A DNA stretch of 64,000 bases, from NCBI RefSeq assembly GCF_905163445.1, contig NC_053199.1:14216001-14280000 (forward strand), given 5' to 3'. Of this stretch, positions 11,065-23,039 are shown in pieces (the first letter of the stretch is position 1; each line of letters begins with the position of its first letter). Origin of the DNA: Pararge aegeria. Its lineage: Eukaryota; Arthropoda; Insecta; Lepidoptera; Nymphalidae. The position numbers and the translations under genes were made by a program. The notes under the pieces were generated by a model. That model worked only from the letters and a program-made list of their open reading frames with translations. It ran no database searches and was not told the origin of the DNA.

Positions 11065-12560
11065 GCTTAAGTGCTAGTGCTAAGCTCAACCAGCGGGGAA
11101 ACCTAAGTCGTAAGTAATCGCCTAAGTCGTGTCTATAATGATCTTTTATATTTATGTCAAAGGCCGAATGATTTTAAACGTGTTATTATTTCTTTGTCAA
11201 GCAATCCGGACTGCACTTTTGGTTTGTAATTTTCGGTTTTCTTTTGTTATTTTTTAATTTTTTTCTTATTGTAATATTACTTTTGTTTAACTTCGTGTAT
11301 TTTTATTATAGTTTATAGTGTTAACATCGGTCATTTTGTAGTAAATGCTGTGCACGCCTTAAGTGGCTAGTCGCACTGATTAGACAAATATTTGAAATAT
11401 TCCTTTACTATGTATTGTGAGCAGGCTGTTGGTGTTCCTTTAATAAATAAATAAGTAAATTACCTGCATCATAATAATAAGAAACACAATTTAAGACAAT
11501 AGCTACCTAAATAATATCTGCTCTATCATTCAATTACTATCAAATGGACCGCGCGAATACCCCAGGCCTTACGAATACACGAATACTGGGATACATCTAA
11601 TACATTTAATATCCAAATATTACAACATACAACAGAATCAATCCGTCTTGTATATTTAGGCCAAGGCACTATAATAATAAATCAAATGAACCCATGTTAC
11701 GTTCGTAATTACAATTGTTGCTCACTATCATCGTTTATAAAAGATCTTCAATGCGAAATAGTCTTTATTTCTTTGGCGATAAGATTCATTCCCAATTCGA
11801 TGTACATCGATAACTCCAATCGGAAACGCGCAGTTAATTATAGGTTTTCATTTGTTTAGAGAATCAAATATTAGATGTGTTAAGAATACAATACATTATA
11901 ATTGTTTAAGCAATGTAAAGCTGAAGAGTTTATTGTTTTAGTATGTTTAGCTCGTTGATTTCGGAAACCGCTAACATGATACCACAATTCTCGTAGTTTT
12001 AGCGGTCGTTTATGGGGAGGAATGGGAAGAATGTATTTATTTAAGCTTGCATTTGTATAACATTGTTTATTTCACATAAGACATTTTCGGTAATGTTGTG
12101 CTAAATCTGTAACTGGATGGGTAATCTGAAAGTTAATCGTTTTACCTTTCTACAATTTGCAGGTTTTATGAAACCAATTGATTCCTACGTTATCATGAAC
12201 ATCTAATAGTTACAGGTAGTAGGTCTAATAGTACTTTTGGTGTTTATTTGTTATCTTGAAATTACATGTTTATTTGTAGAAAACATCATGTTTTTGCAGT
12301 TAAAAACATAACAATTTATAGTCAAGAATCATTAAAACATGTCAATCCGCGTCTGTTCTGAAAGTCGATTAAAGTCTTACAAACTTTCATTCTACGACTC
12401 AAAGTCCTGACATGATGTTGAAGCATCTATAACATTTCTGAAAAATTCGACATCAAATGCAACAAAAAAATTTTCAAACACGACTGGTACTTTTGGGGAT
12501 CAGGCGAGTATAGGTATTGTTTTGAATTATGTCTGCTAGCTACTAGTAATAGTACTACAA
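11065..12560. other. No recognisable feature
   Basis: AT-rich sequence. Two sites (11.55 and 13.98 kb) share a CGAATAC-rich motif (ACGAATACACGAATACTGGG and CGCGAATACAGAAATACGCG), a weak hint of an unclassified repeat. Confidence 0.4.
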
Positions 12561-12564
12561 GTAA

Positions 12565-12795
12565 ATACAAATTCAAATTTAAAATTCATTTATTTAAAGT
12601 ACCGACATACTTTTGAAACGTCAAGTATGTCGGTGTGGAAAGCAGATTCCACCGAGAAGAGCCGGCAAGAAACTCAGTAGTTGCTGTTTTCCAACATCAA
12701 CTTCTACAATCATTTTTCTATCTTGCGGGAGATGAGAGCGAAGCTGGCTGCTTCCAATCTACCTAGTCATTAAGAAATTCAAGAAAGTAATCAAT
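12565..12795 (-). mobile_element. Jockey-like LINE 3' end (group L2)
   Basis: The minus strand shows the block TTGGAAGCAGCCAGCTTCGC followed by TCTCATCTCCCGCAAGATAG (the coding end ...KQPASLSSPAR stop in intact copies). The 3' untranslated part follows with GAGTTTCTTGCCGGCTCTTC, a terminal ACGTTTCAAAAGTATGTCGG and an AAATGAATTTTAAATTTG tail. Confidence 0.75.
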
Positions 12796-12888
12796 ACTAA
12801 CTTAGTGGTCAAGGAAAAATTGTTATTAAGATACAAACAAACGATCGTCGTCGTAGAAACGTCGGAATTAAATGATTATTATATTAAT

Positions 12889-13158
12889 TAAATAAGTAAA
12901 TAAAATAAATATACTACGACAATACACACATCGCCATCTAGCCCCAAAGTAAGCGTAGCTTGTGTCATGGGTACTGAGATCGCTGATGAATATTTTTTTA
13001 TGAATATAATACACATAAATACTTATAATATACAGATAAACACCCAGACACTAAAAAACATTCATGTTCATCACACAAACATTTTCCACTTGTGGGAATC
13101 GAACCCACGAGCTTGGACTCAGAAAGCAGGGTCGCTGCCCACTGCGCCGTCGGCGGGA
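12889..13158 (-). mobile_element. SINE A, full length, with target site duplication
   Basis: This is a complete minus-strand SINE A. The head has an A-box-like CGACGGCGCAGTGGGCAGCG and a B-box GGGTTCGATTCCCAC. The body runs through TGTCTGGGTGTTTATCTG to the conserved GCTACGCTTACTTTGGGG block, ending in an ATTT-rich tail. Flanks at 12875-12888 and 13159-13172 are ATTATTATATTAAT and ATTATTAGATTAAT (13 of 14 identical), a good target-site duplication. An internal Pol III promoter is expected from the family. Confidence 0.9.
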
Positions 13159-13174
13159 ATTATTAGATTAATGC

Positions 13175-14135
13175 CTTAAATGACACAGGTGGCCTATGCA
13201 TTGGCAAGTTACTAAGACTGCTAATGAAGATGATAATGATGTAAATGATGGTGTCATTCACGCTCTTACGAGATCAATAGCTCGAATATTCATCCAAGCT
13301 ACAGCGTTAAGCGGTCCTAAGTGCCACGAAAGCAATCAGACGACAATTTAGCGTGATTGAGCAATTAAACGGTATTCTACATGAATTATTCAAACTTTGC
13401 CGTGTCATAAGGTCGATATTGGCGTGCCACGATGGATTATAAAGACTGAAGAGAAAATAATGACTCTCTACTATCTGAGAGGAATCAACGCGAAACAATT
13501 ATAGGTCACACTTTCACGTGGTGTTATCGAGAACGTTGTTTGTATAAATACTTAAAAATACTCGTGGCCTAGTTTCGATTGTGCAAATTTATCGATCATT
13601 TTGGCTAAGTAACGTTGTTTTAAGTCGGTAACTTGATGATTTTCTTATATCGAATGTATTATGTGTATTACCAATAGAAACTATTCCACTAGAAGGAACA
13701 TTTAATCATCTGGGGACAGAAATGTGCAAAAAATCAGTTTGACTGTTCAGCGCGGAAACGCAGTCAGACTTCTTGGCACCATTCCACGCGTTTTTAGTTT
13801 TAGTCACAAGTTTTATTGAAAATTATGAATTAAAATTGAGATGCATTATTTATCAAAAAAATTAAAATATTTTGGCAATAATACATAAGAAGCATCCTAT
13901 GGCGAGTGCCAGCGGCCCGGTGCGGGGGCAGTTCAAATTAAATCAATTGCAGTCATTTTGAAACATCGAATAGGTACCAAGCGAATACGCGAATACAGAA
14001 ATACGCGAGAATCTAATAATGATAAGCTATATAGTATTATATTTGTTTTATTCGTACTTTATTCTGCTTACATACTTAGGAAACTAAACTGAACCAAATT
14101 AAACTAATCCAAATTAAACTTAACTAATCACACTA
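13175..14135. other. No recognisable feature
   Basis: Unassigned AT-rich DNA. A short GC-rich patch lies at 13900-13930 (GTGCCAGCGGCCCGGTGCGG). Confidence 0.4.
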
Positions 14136-14139
14136 TATT

Positions 14140-14240
14140 TCAGAGTAACGGGCAATCAGTCGCTGAAACTGAAGTGGCAATAGGTAGGGTGCATAGCTCA
14201 ACGGGTCTCAAAGTATTGAAATGGTGAACCTTAGCATCAG
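14140..14240 (+). pseudogene. RTE-like LINE fragment
   Basis: The sequence CAGTCGCTGAAACTGAAGTG, then GGGTGCATAGCTCAACGGG and TCTCAAAGTATTGAAATGG, parallels the better preserved RTE tail at 50.74-50.84 kb (coding for the VAKLKWQW..GHIA region). It is short and has no intact frame. Confidence 0.6.
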
Positions 14241-14445
14241 GAAATTTTTGAAGTTGGTACGTTAAGTTATCGGTCCTGCGCTCGATCTCTTAAAAAGTCG
14301 TGTTGGAGCCGCCGTCCAAACGGACTATGAGAGTGACGAAATAGAGAGATATATTTTACCGCACTCTTCTACTTTTACGTATTTATAACTTATTTTAAGT
14401 TGGCTGAACATGGCGCTGCCTCAGCAGCTGACGGAACGGGAACGG

Positions 14446-14493
14446 ATAGTGTGTGTGTATGTGTGTGTGTGTGTGTATGTGTGTGTGTGTGTA
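14446..14493. repeat. GT microsatellite
   Basis: (GT)n interrupted by TATG at regular places. It explains the Val/Cys/Tyr-rich translation here. Confidence 0.9.
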
Positions 14494-15039
14494 TGCAATA
14501 TCACTAGCATAGTTCGAAAATTTATCTGGAAATTAGCCACCGTGGCCGAAATCGGTCAAGGAAACTTTATGTTGCATACTGCAGCAGAAAGGAATAGGTT
14601 ATATCACCAAAACATACGTATACACCTTAAATTGAGTAACTCCTACTCTTGCAAGTCGGTTAAAACAATTCATTACGCTTGATCACCCCCACGGCCTTTT
14701 GTGTAAGTACTTTAGTGATAGCGAAAATATAAAATTTCGTACACAATAAAAACATCGAAAACCAATTTATTTAACATCAAACCATCGTTCGTTTTCAAGC
14801 AGTTGTTATTATGAAATAATGTGCCAATATTTTGCGTGCACTTCAATAAATTGAGATTGTTCCGTTTTCGATTTAAATTATAAGCGTTTAATTACTATAA
14901 TTGCAGACGTATGTATAGTTCGCGATATATTTTAATTTAATGGCGTTTGTGCTTGCCAATGAAATAATACTTTGCTGATAGCTACGTTTGTTGTGTTTTC
15001 CTACTTTCCCACTAATTTCGTAATGTGTTTCGACTAAAA

Positions 15040-15288
15040 TACCATTAAGCCGTAGTAGAGTCTATTGTGACAGAGCTAGTCTGGGGAAGTTATGCCTTTT
15101 CATGCTGCATTCGGGTCTGAAGGGCATAGTTACAGGTGTAAACACATGAGGCTTAATATGTAAGCCTCAGATTGATTGAAATTGAGCGGGACTTTGCAGG
15201 ACGTATCCGTTGCATGCCCTGCGAAGTGCCCTCTTTTTAGGCAATGGGTTAAAACGTACCGTCTACGACCGATAGGCTATCCGGTCCA
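15040..15288 (+). mobile_element. Repeat E, nearly complete copy
   Basis: Ordered blocks are GTGACAGAGCTAGTCTGGGG, a TGCATTCGGGTCTGAAGGG block, TAGTTACAGGTGTAAACACA, TGAGGCTTAATATGTAAGCC, GTTGCATGCCCTGCGAAGTG and the closing TCCGGTCCATCAATTCTAAC. The same blocks recur at 7, 33.4, 47.2 and 57.7 kb. No coding capacity is seen. It may be a SINE or a MITE; I could not define its ends with a target duplication. Confidence 0.6.
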
Positions 15289-16212
15289 TCAATTCTAACA
15301 TCAGTGACTGTGCGAGGCTACAGGAAGACATAGATAGAGTGGTAAAATGGAGTGAATACAATAGGTTACAATTTAATACTCGCAAATGTGCAGTGATGAC
15401 ATTTTCTCGGGCATGTGCCCCTGTTGTCGGTAACTATATAATCGACGGGGTACCAATGACGAGAGTAGTAGAAGTTAAGGACTTGGGGGTTAGTTTTAAT
15501 ACTGAGCTAACGTTTCGTAGTCACATAATAAAATGTTGTAAGAAATCCTACAGGAATTTAGGCTTTTTGCTACGCACGGTTTCACGAATATAAGTGCTGT
15601 AATCGCCTTGTATAATGCATTGGTCAGGAGCCACCTAGAATGTAACGCAGTCATTTGGGCTCCTCATGAAGCTAAATATAGTCTCATGCTGGAGCGGGTC
15701 CTGAACAAATTTGTAAGGTACTTGTACATGAAGCTTTATGGAGTGTACCCCTACTACCTGTACCCAACATTATTTGTTCTAGGCATGGTAGGATACAATG
15801 AGCTTAGGGTAAGGAGAGAGCTTACACTCGTAACGTATGTTTTTAGAGTACTGAGGGGACAAATTTGTAATTCTGATGTGTTACGCCTGGTAAGCCTGCG
15901 TGCGCCGGACCGGTTTGTTTAGCGGAGGCACCGGCCATCGCTTCTGGCGGTGCCGAATGGGCGCACCAAGCTACTGAAGGAGGCGCCACTGACGCGCGCA
16001 CTCCGTACCCTCAATGTGATAGCCGAGAAGACGGATTTATTTTTTTGCACTCTGAGTGAACTCACAAATATAACGATTTGGATTTTATCATATACACTAT
16101 AGTTATATATATTATTAAACTTTACATAACATGCTGCATTGTCGTATTAGGATAACTTTTTCCTGTAATGACAAAAATGTAAGATGGGAATAAATAAATA
16201 AATAAATTAATT
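15285..16212 (+). pseudogene. Jockey-like LINE, 5'-truncated reverse transcriptase and 3' tail
   Basis: This is the longest coding remnant in the window. From 15285 the frame encodes the C-terminal third of a Jockey-type reverse transcriptase: ISDCARLQEDIDRVVKWSEY, an N-rich FNTRKCAVMTFSRA stretch, and VKDLGVSFNTELTFRSHI. A single-base frameshift near 15579 moves it to a second frame reading NISAVIALYNALVRSHLEC. The frame continues with MLERVLNKFVRYLY and LFVLGMVGYNELRVRR, a premature TAG at 15920-15922, and further recognisable RRHRPSLLAVPNGRTKLL. A 3' untranslated region and an (AAAT)n tail at 16190-16212 follow. The catalytic YADD region and the endonuclease are absent (5' truncation), so the element is dead. 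Confidence 0.85.
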
Positions 16213-16257
16213 AATAATAAAGAAAAAGCTTATGAGGTAACTTAGCACTGTTTGTGC

Positions 16258-16420
16258 CTCAATGTCAAAGTCAAATATTTCTTTATTCAAATAGGCACAT
16301 CCATGGCACTTTTGATGCGTACATTACATGTAAAATATGACATAGGAGTGAGTTGATGGCGATAAATAAATTCGTCAACTTAAAACTAAAGCTACGAGGG
16401 TTGCAAACGCGCCTTCGTTA
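16258..16420 (-). mobile_element. LINE 3' untranslated end (group L3)
   Basis: On the plus strand it starts GTCAAAGTCAAATATTTC and TTTATTCAAATAGGCACATC, then TGGCACTTTTGATGCG. The copy at 56.7 kb starts identically. In reverse complement it is the terminal part of a LINE ending in TTTGACTTTGAC repeats. Confidence 0.7.
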
Positions 16421-16424
16421 TGTT

Positions 16425-17380
16425 ATATTTAGGAAGAAACGTGATTGATAACCAACAGTTTCTAATGCAATTCTGTTTCAACAGTTGCTAATGCACCCGT
16501 AGTTATATATATAAATATCTTAAAACTACCAATAAAATGTCAACAAACATTCGCGAAATGTCTAATAAAGTATTGGTTATTTCTTGGATTACATATCTAA
16601 AATGCTTATCAATATATAAAATATCCACCAAAGATCGAGCTATATTTATTAAAAGTTTAATCTACTTACTTCATTAATAGGTAGTAAACGAAAAAAAACA
16701 CTGTCAACCAATACGAATTGTAAAAAAGAAATATAGGACTATAAAAAGCAGATCAGAGATATAAAAAAAAAAAACTCCCTAACCTAATCCAACCTAATGA
16801 CTACCATAGAGGTATAGGTTTATTATAACTGGCATACCTAACAGTCTAACAGGCTAGCCCGATATCATCTAAGACTGCATCATGAGCAAATATTCCAACC
16901 AACAAACAAAATAAACTTATGACATCAGCAGATCCAACAAGAATATCAAACACTTTCTCCCGCACATACTCCTACAAGCTTGCCGTTAAAGAAGACGTAT
17001 ATAAACTTTAAGTCATTTAAAACCGGAACATTTTAAAATGACTTGAACGAATCTCATCTAATTAAAGTCGCTCACAGTCTCAAAGCAAAACAAGAAGTTG
17101 AAGTTCAGTTCAACATCACTCAATGTCCCGGATCAAACTGTTCGCAATCACAAAACTCTGCAACTCGATTAAAACTATCACCATTTGTAAAAGGCGAGAG
17201 ATACTTGTGTCTCGTATATTCATAACTAGCTACATTCGTGTCTTTGATTGCATAACAACTTTTATCCCTACTAATATAGTTGATGCGAAAGTTTATTCAT
17301 AAAGAAGCAATAGCTAACACACGTATAAGCATTGTTACAATTTTGGTCGACTAAAGTGTCGTGTGCATTTTTACATAAAT
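16425..17380. other. No recognisable feature
   Basis: AT-rich DNA. The 60-codon frame at 17043-17225 has no recognised motif. Confidence 0.4.
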
Positions 17381-17384
17381 ATAA

Positions 17385-17718
17385 AATACTAGTTGTCTCT
17401 CGCGATTTCATCCGCGTATAAGTCAACCTTAAAAGATAGACATGCTTTTGCGGACTTTTTTTTAAAACTTTTAAAGGGAAACAACTTTATAATGCATGAT
17501 TTTTTATCGAAACTTTACGTAGGGAAAGCTCAAAAAGGAGAAAAAACTCACGATTTTGGGACATTCTTCATTGATACTATGCTACTATATTGGTCCTTTC
17601 GTGATGATATATAGCCTATAGCCTTCCTCGATAATTGGTTTATCCAATACTGAAAGAAATTCCTCGCGTTCAATTAAACAAACCAACAAACTCTTCAGCT
17701 TTATATATTAGTATAAGA
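17385..17718 (+). mobile_element. Repeat I, near complete
   Basis: It opens with ACTAGTTGTCTCTCGCGATT and TCATCCGCGTATAAGTCAAC. A ATATAGCCTATAGCCTTCC block is central, and it closes with AAACAAACCAACAAACTCTTC plus TATATATTAGTATAAG. This is the standard end-to-end layout of a very common arthropod repeat. Literature often leaves it unclassified or links it to Helitron-like elements. The short frame inside is not a gene. Confidence 0.65.
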
Positions 17719-17724
17719 TTTTTC

Positions 17725-17970
17725 TGTAGGTTTTAACAACCCGCCTGACATAGCGGTTTTAGTCTTGTTAGTGGACGTCTCGGGTTTATTACCCGGCGGG
17801 GTAAACTTGGAAATATTATTTCTGAATTTTCTCTGGTACTCGTATGAGGCTTCTTCACTGGCTAATTTCCATCCGTTTCCTGGTAGGATTTCGCGTAGAA
17901 ACCGATGTTCGCTACCATCTGAGACTGCATCACCAATTTACAACAAGTGGGATTGTAATCAAGCAGTAGA
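17725..17970 (+). mobile_element. SINE C, partial
   Basis: Blocks include a GGACGTCTCGGGTTTATTAC B-box-like region, TCACTGGCTAATTTCCATCC, a TTTCGCGTAGAAACCGATG block, and GCTACCATCTGAGACTGCAT near the tail. The layout matches the minus copies at 30.9, 34.6 and 60.2 kb. Confidence 0.6.
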
Positions 17971-18194
17971 AAAGAAAAACAAAAATAAGAAGCAAGAACT
18001 AACAAATAAGAAAATATTAAGTCTGTCAATGTACTTTTACGTAAATATAAAATTTGGTGGTCTGATGGGCTTCATCCGTGACTGTTTACGGTAATATTGA
18101 CAAAGACGTGTCGAAAATCAATTAAACGTTACGGTACGGTGAGCGAATTGCGCCAAACATATGTTTCAATGCAAGAAAATCGCATAAAAATCGT

Positions 18195-18268
18195 TTCACT
18201 ATTGATAAGTTAAAGAAAGTGAAGCAACCAAACACACGTACGTATTCATATATATAATATTAGTATAA
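18195..18268 (+). mobile_element. Repeat I end fragment
   Basis: The block CACACGTACGTATTCATATA plus TATAATATTAGTATAA is the terminal motif of Repeat I. Confidence 0.4.
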
Positions 18269-18534
18269 ACATAAAGTTAGTATAAACGCTTCCATTTTAT
18301 GCCGGCATCGGATAATAGTGTTCGTCAAACCGATGATATAACGGACCATTTCGCCCAACACTTGGATCGTAAATGGGATGGGATAAGCCCAATGTTCTTC
18401 GACCCGACCGCAACCAGAGTATGCTTTAGACACTATACACAAGGCCTGTGTAAGCACGCTTGTGGTACTCTTTTAGTCCAAGAGCTTGTCGTATACATTG
18501 GGCTAAGACTTGGAGAAATTACATGAAGCTCGCT

Positions 18535-18606
18535 AGGAACAAAAATCTCCAACTACATAAGGCTCAGGGTCACTCAGCAAGCGATTGAGAGTGCTGTGCT
18601 TCAAAA
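18535..18606 (+). pseudogene. RTE-like LINE fragment
   Basis: A short stretch, AGGCTCAGGGTCACTCAGCA plus AGCGATTGAGAGTGCTGTGC, translates as LRVTQQAIESAVL. It parallels RLKVTQWAMESYARS-type sequence in the longer RTE tail at 50.64 kb. Confidence 0.5.
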
Positions 18607-18623
18607 TAAACATACATTAAATT

Positions 18624-18668
18624 AATAATGAGTAGATCAAAGTCATCGACTTTGATTTCCTCATTATT
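18624..18668. repeat. Hairpin, 21-bp arms
   Basis: Arms at 18624-18644 and 18648-18668 are complementary at 19 of 21 positions around a 3-nt loop. Confidence 0.75.
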
Positions 18669-18699
18669 CAGGGCAACCACTATTGCTCCAAATGATACG

Positions 18700-21600
18700 A
18701 AGCTGAAGCGGTGCATAATTTGACTATCTCGATTTTTGCTAAGTAAATATATATTAATATAAGCAGAACTACATGGGAGTCGACTTCAATTTTTTTGTTG
18801 CTCTTATTTTTTTTGGGATGGGGATAGAAAAAAGATTACCTGGTTATTGTTTCTTGGGTTTCTTCTTAGTACAGCGGGACTAGCGTGCGCACCACGAGAG
18901 TAATTACTATCCATTATCTCGTCTATCTCTAAAGAGAAATTACGAGTAACGCGTATAAATATCTACCTCTTGGCGCGCAAATGCATGATATGCATTTTAA
19001 AACGCTTAAAGCTATAATTTTGGTTAAAAAATTTGCTTCCATAATTGTAAAGTAAAAGTGATAAGTATATTAAAGTATATATCAGCCTATATATATATAT
19101 ATATTTATTAATGTTGATAAACCACGAAAATCTTAGTTTAAAGTGTGTATTTAATTAAACCCTTTGAGTTAGAATTTCTCAATTTTTTAGGTAGGTAAAC
19201 TTTCCACCAGCTCTTCGGCTATTTCAGGTAGATCCAATGCGGTACAAATGCGGTCCGCCGTGAAATCCAACTGTCAATTCATATTCCGGATTTAATACGG
19301 GGTTTGTTATTTGATTAACATTCAGATTGGGAATGCTTATAGGGTCTATGAATAATACTTTGATTAAAGTTCATTCCGATTAACGCTTTTTCAATTCTGA
19401 TTAAATATTGGACAGTAACATAATTTTCTCGTTTCAAAAATAAGTAAACAAAAAAAGATGCAGTTAGGACTTTGTGTCATAAGCTTCGCTAGACATAACT
19501 TCTAATGTTAATAGCACTTCATACATCGTTTACCACCTAAAAGTAGTTTTCATATTTTTTCACACTTTGAAGGAAAACGTTGTCTAGATTAACTTTTTAG
19601 CGCTTCTCGGTGACATTCGAAGAACTTATTTATTTGTTACAAGCATTAATGATCTACTAAGTATCGATATTTATTCTCAGTTTCTGAGTGAATGCAAAAA
19701 CTCCTGCAAAATAAAGACAACTGACTGTCAGTGCAGGAGGCATACTTGATTGTTTTGTGGAATATAAATAATTTTTACTGTATTGAAAGCTAAAAGAAAC
19801 TCTTACAATGCGTAGGTATTGCGTATTGTTACTCTACTAGATAAAGTTAATCATAAGGAATAGTGGAACTATAGCATTCATATATTTGAAATGAAATAAA
19901 CCTATCGTTTAAATCAAAACAGTTTTAATTAAAAATGAGAAAGTGTTATTTATTCCCCCGCTATATTGCTCCGTGCTTCCCTATTTATAGCGTGGTTCAA
20001 TAAAAATTTCAATAGAACTGCACAGATGTTTCTCTCTATGGAAAGGTTTTATTGTTTTTATGATATTGTACTACTTAAATTATTATGCACTGCGTCTTTA
20101 TATTGAATTAAATTTACACGCTATACTGTTCATTTAGGTCAGAAAGGCTATAGCTACGAGACTAATGGTGTTATAAATATACCTATACATATATAATAAA
20201 CTTTAATCTAAATTTTTTTTAAGTTATCACTTAGTACTCTAGAATCTGATCCGATCTAAAAGGGCCGAACTAAGTCAGTTACTTTAAAATTTCTGAATGG
20301 AGTTGCCAAAGAGCTACGCAATTTACTTGTTTAAGTTGGGTTGGTCAAACGTTCTCTACAGAGCGTTGCTTTAAAACAAAACCCAAAGCAAATCTACTTC
20401 GAAAATTGAAAATTGCATGAGAGCTCTCAATTTCACGGTTTAGTGTTGCAGACCGTGTTGGTATTATTACGGTCATGAATAATATTTTAATAAAAAAAAA
20501 ATACTATTTTTGAACTACCGCTCTATTTAACTTATCCCAACAACAAAAACAACAACCTCCAAAGATTTTTCCACTAAAAGCACGCGATATAGGGCTTACC
20601 TTTTGGCGCTCATATTTTAGAATTGTTTTCCTTTTTTAGGGATGTCAAGTTTTCAAATAAAAAACCACTAGATCTTTTTGTATATAGTATAAGATATAGT
20701 TAAGAATATTCAAAGTCAGTATAGTAAATACATCTAATTAGTTAAACGTTACTTATGATAGACGACGTCTTTAATATTTGTAGTCTTACGCTATCGAAGT
20801 TCTTTCTGGGAATTATAGAGTCATTAGAATCCAATATTCTAGTTATTTCAAAGTTCATGACATCATTCTTAGTATACTAATATGAAGCGCTAATATATAG
20901 TACAGTGATGCGTGAAGTTAGGGTATCGAGTGCGAGGTAAAATCAGACTGAACCAGAGAAAATTCAGAAATTATTAACCCCTAAAATACTTCTCACAACT
21001 GCATTAGAGAGATCGTTAAAATTTCGGGGCGAATCACCAGTTCAATACCAAACAGCTAACCTAAAAACTATTTACTTGCAGAAAATTATCCAAAAATCGT
21101 CCGCCATCCAGCGTATCGCAGAGAGCTGTGTAAATAACGCCTTAATGGAATTTCTGGTTCGACGCGAGTATCTGACGTGTATACGAATACTAGATGTATA
21201 CAGGTTGATATTTTTCTTTAATTTAGTAGAGCGTATTGAACGGTTTGTTTATTTATTTATAGGTTACAATGCTTTAGCACGTCCGCATTTACGTTTATTA
21301 CCTTATAAGTTTAAATTTAATAGATCAGAAAGTTAAAAAAATAAAATAAGTAGTAGTGTATGAGGCTTAGGCGCCTTACAATATTTCGTATTTTATTATG
21401 GAACACTGGCACTAAAAAATATAGAAACCTGCCCTCAAAATACAACTGCAAAATGCAAGCTATCTATATAAAATGTTTAGGTCACAAGCCAACAAAAGCC
21501 CATTGCATTTATAATGTTGTATTAAATTTTGTACGTATTTTCAATACGTTAATACAATAGATAAAACATCTATGACCCGAGTTGCACTCCAAATCCACGA

Positions 21601-22960
21601 TACATCGTTGCGTCGAGTTTTTCGCCGTCAACGTGTCATCATCCTGTATACCCCTACGCCGTATCCCTATTGAGCGTATGCGTATAAATATCCGTAGCTC
21701 TACGTGACACGGCCGCGCTACGGTCTTTTGAATCGGAATTCGGAATTGAGAATTGGTATTTCAATTGGTTTGTGGCGCCGACGTAGTCGATCGTAGAATG
21801 TGACTACGAGCCGTAGCGCTCGGTGTGCTACGCGTTGTAACGCAGATAGCTCAACTGTGATGCCAAAGGGAACAATTATCATATGTGTAATGAGTACATA
21901 GTCAGTCGACTCAACTGCCTGGGCAAAGACTGCGTGCGGTGTGGGTATGGGGAATCCCCCCTTTACTTTATGGTACTCTCAATGAGTATACAAAGTAGTA
22001 AACAAACTCACTATTGAACTTGTTACACATATGCTTTTATCGTACTAAGAAGTAGTTAGTTCAACGGGCACGTGTAGCACGCGTTGCTCTAGTGAGATCA
22101 TTTATGGGGCCCGTATTCCAAAATCTCATAATATGTCGCTGCGTACTAACATTCCATAATTTGAATGTCTTTTTACTTATTTTTATAAATTTTGTGTTTT
22201 GCACTCAAAATTTACTTGTGAGGTATTCAAAACTCTATCGTTGTCTAGTAGAGTCTTGGGAAGTTGTTGTTGTTTCAGCCCTTTGCTTCGGAATGAACAT
22301 TTGTTTAATGTCGGTCTTGTTTATTACAATTGACGTGTGATAATAACCTTTATCGCATGCACTGAAAATATTGAAGAGAGACGTGTGTGCTCAATAGTGG
22401 GATAACAGCAATAAGATGATGATACTGAGGAATGCAATCTTGTGGCGTGATGGCTCAGAAATACATCACGCGGCACTTAGAAAGTGTGAATCTTGAAGAT
22501 GGGATATCTTTAACTTCTAAGGAAATAATACCATTCGACGACATCTACAAAGAACCATCAATTCTTTATTATAATCCCTTTTACAAATAACGGAGGGGAA
22601 TAAATAACAATATTTTATTTTCATCGCGCTAGAAGCGTGTTTCTGTGTTCAGGGGGAACAACAGAATAAATGAAAAACAAAGCTTGGAAAATAAATACAG
22701 GTAAGTACTTCGATCTCGGGTACGACGCGAATATAAAATATAGGTTACGAAGACAGTGCGCTTCGTGTAAAATTATGCCTGACTTTTATAGTATTGGTCG
22801 TTACTTAGATGAAAGTAGAAATCGACTAAGGTGATATTTTTGCAAGATCACAGCTGTTTTATATTTTGTGCAATAATGGTACGTGTGTGTTTCTTCGTGG
22901 TTTTAATGTTTTAACGCGTCAATCTATGACCTCCTTATTAAAAAACGTGGCGTAACGCCA
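18700..22960. other. Repeat-poor AT-rich region
   Basis: Across this stretch I recognise no SINE, LINE or foldback and no exon. Small features are an AT-rich run at about 19085-19110 and a GC-richer patch at 21570-21960, with CpG-containing words such as GACACGGCCGCGCTACGG. The frames at 21076-21336, 21360-21560 and 22092-22340 lack recognisable domains or splice-bounded structure. This is the longest quiet interval in the window, where conserved non-coding elements would be easiest to look for. Confidence 0.45.
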
Positions 22961-22966
22961 GAATAG

Positions 22967-23038
22967 TTACGCAGTGTTTTGTCTCACTTTAACCGATAGC
23001 AACTTTCAAACGTTTGAACGAGACAACACACTGCGTAA
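22967..23038. mobile_element. Short foldback element
   Basis: TTACGCAGTGTTTTGTCTC (22967-22985) and its near-perfect reverse complement (23020-23038, one mismatch) enclose 34 bases that are themselves partly complementary. The size and compactness fit a MITE or foldback remnant. Confidence 0.55.
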
Positions 23039-23039
23039 T

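Noticed and set aside
18299..18526. 75-codon frame with balanced composition (DNSVRQTDDITDHFAQHLDR)
   Set aside because: Looks more protein-like than most, but it overlaps an equally open frame on the other strand and adjoins repeats. No family was recognised.
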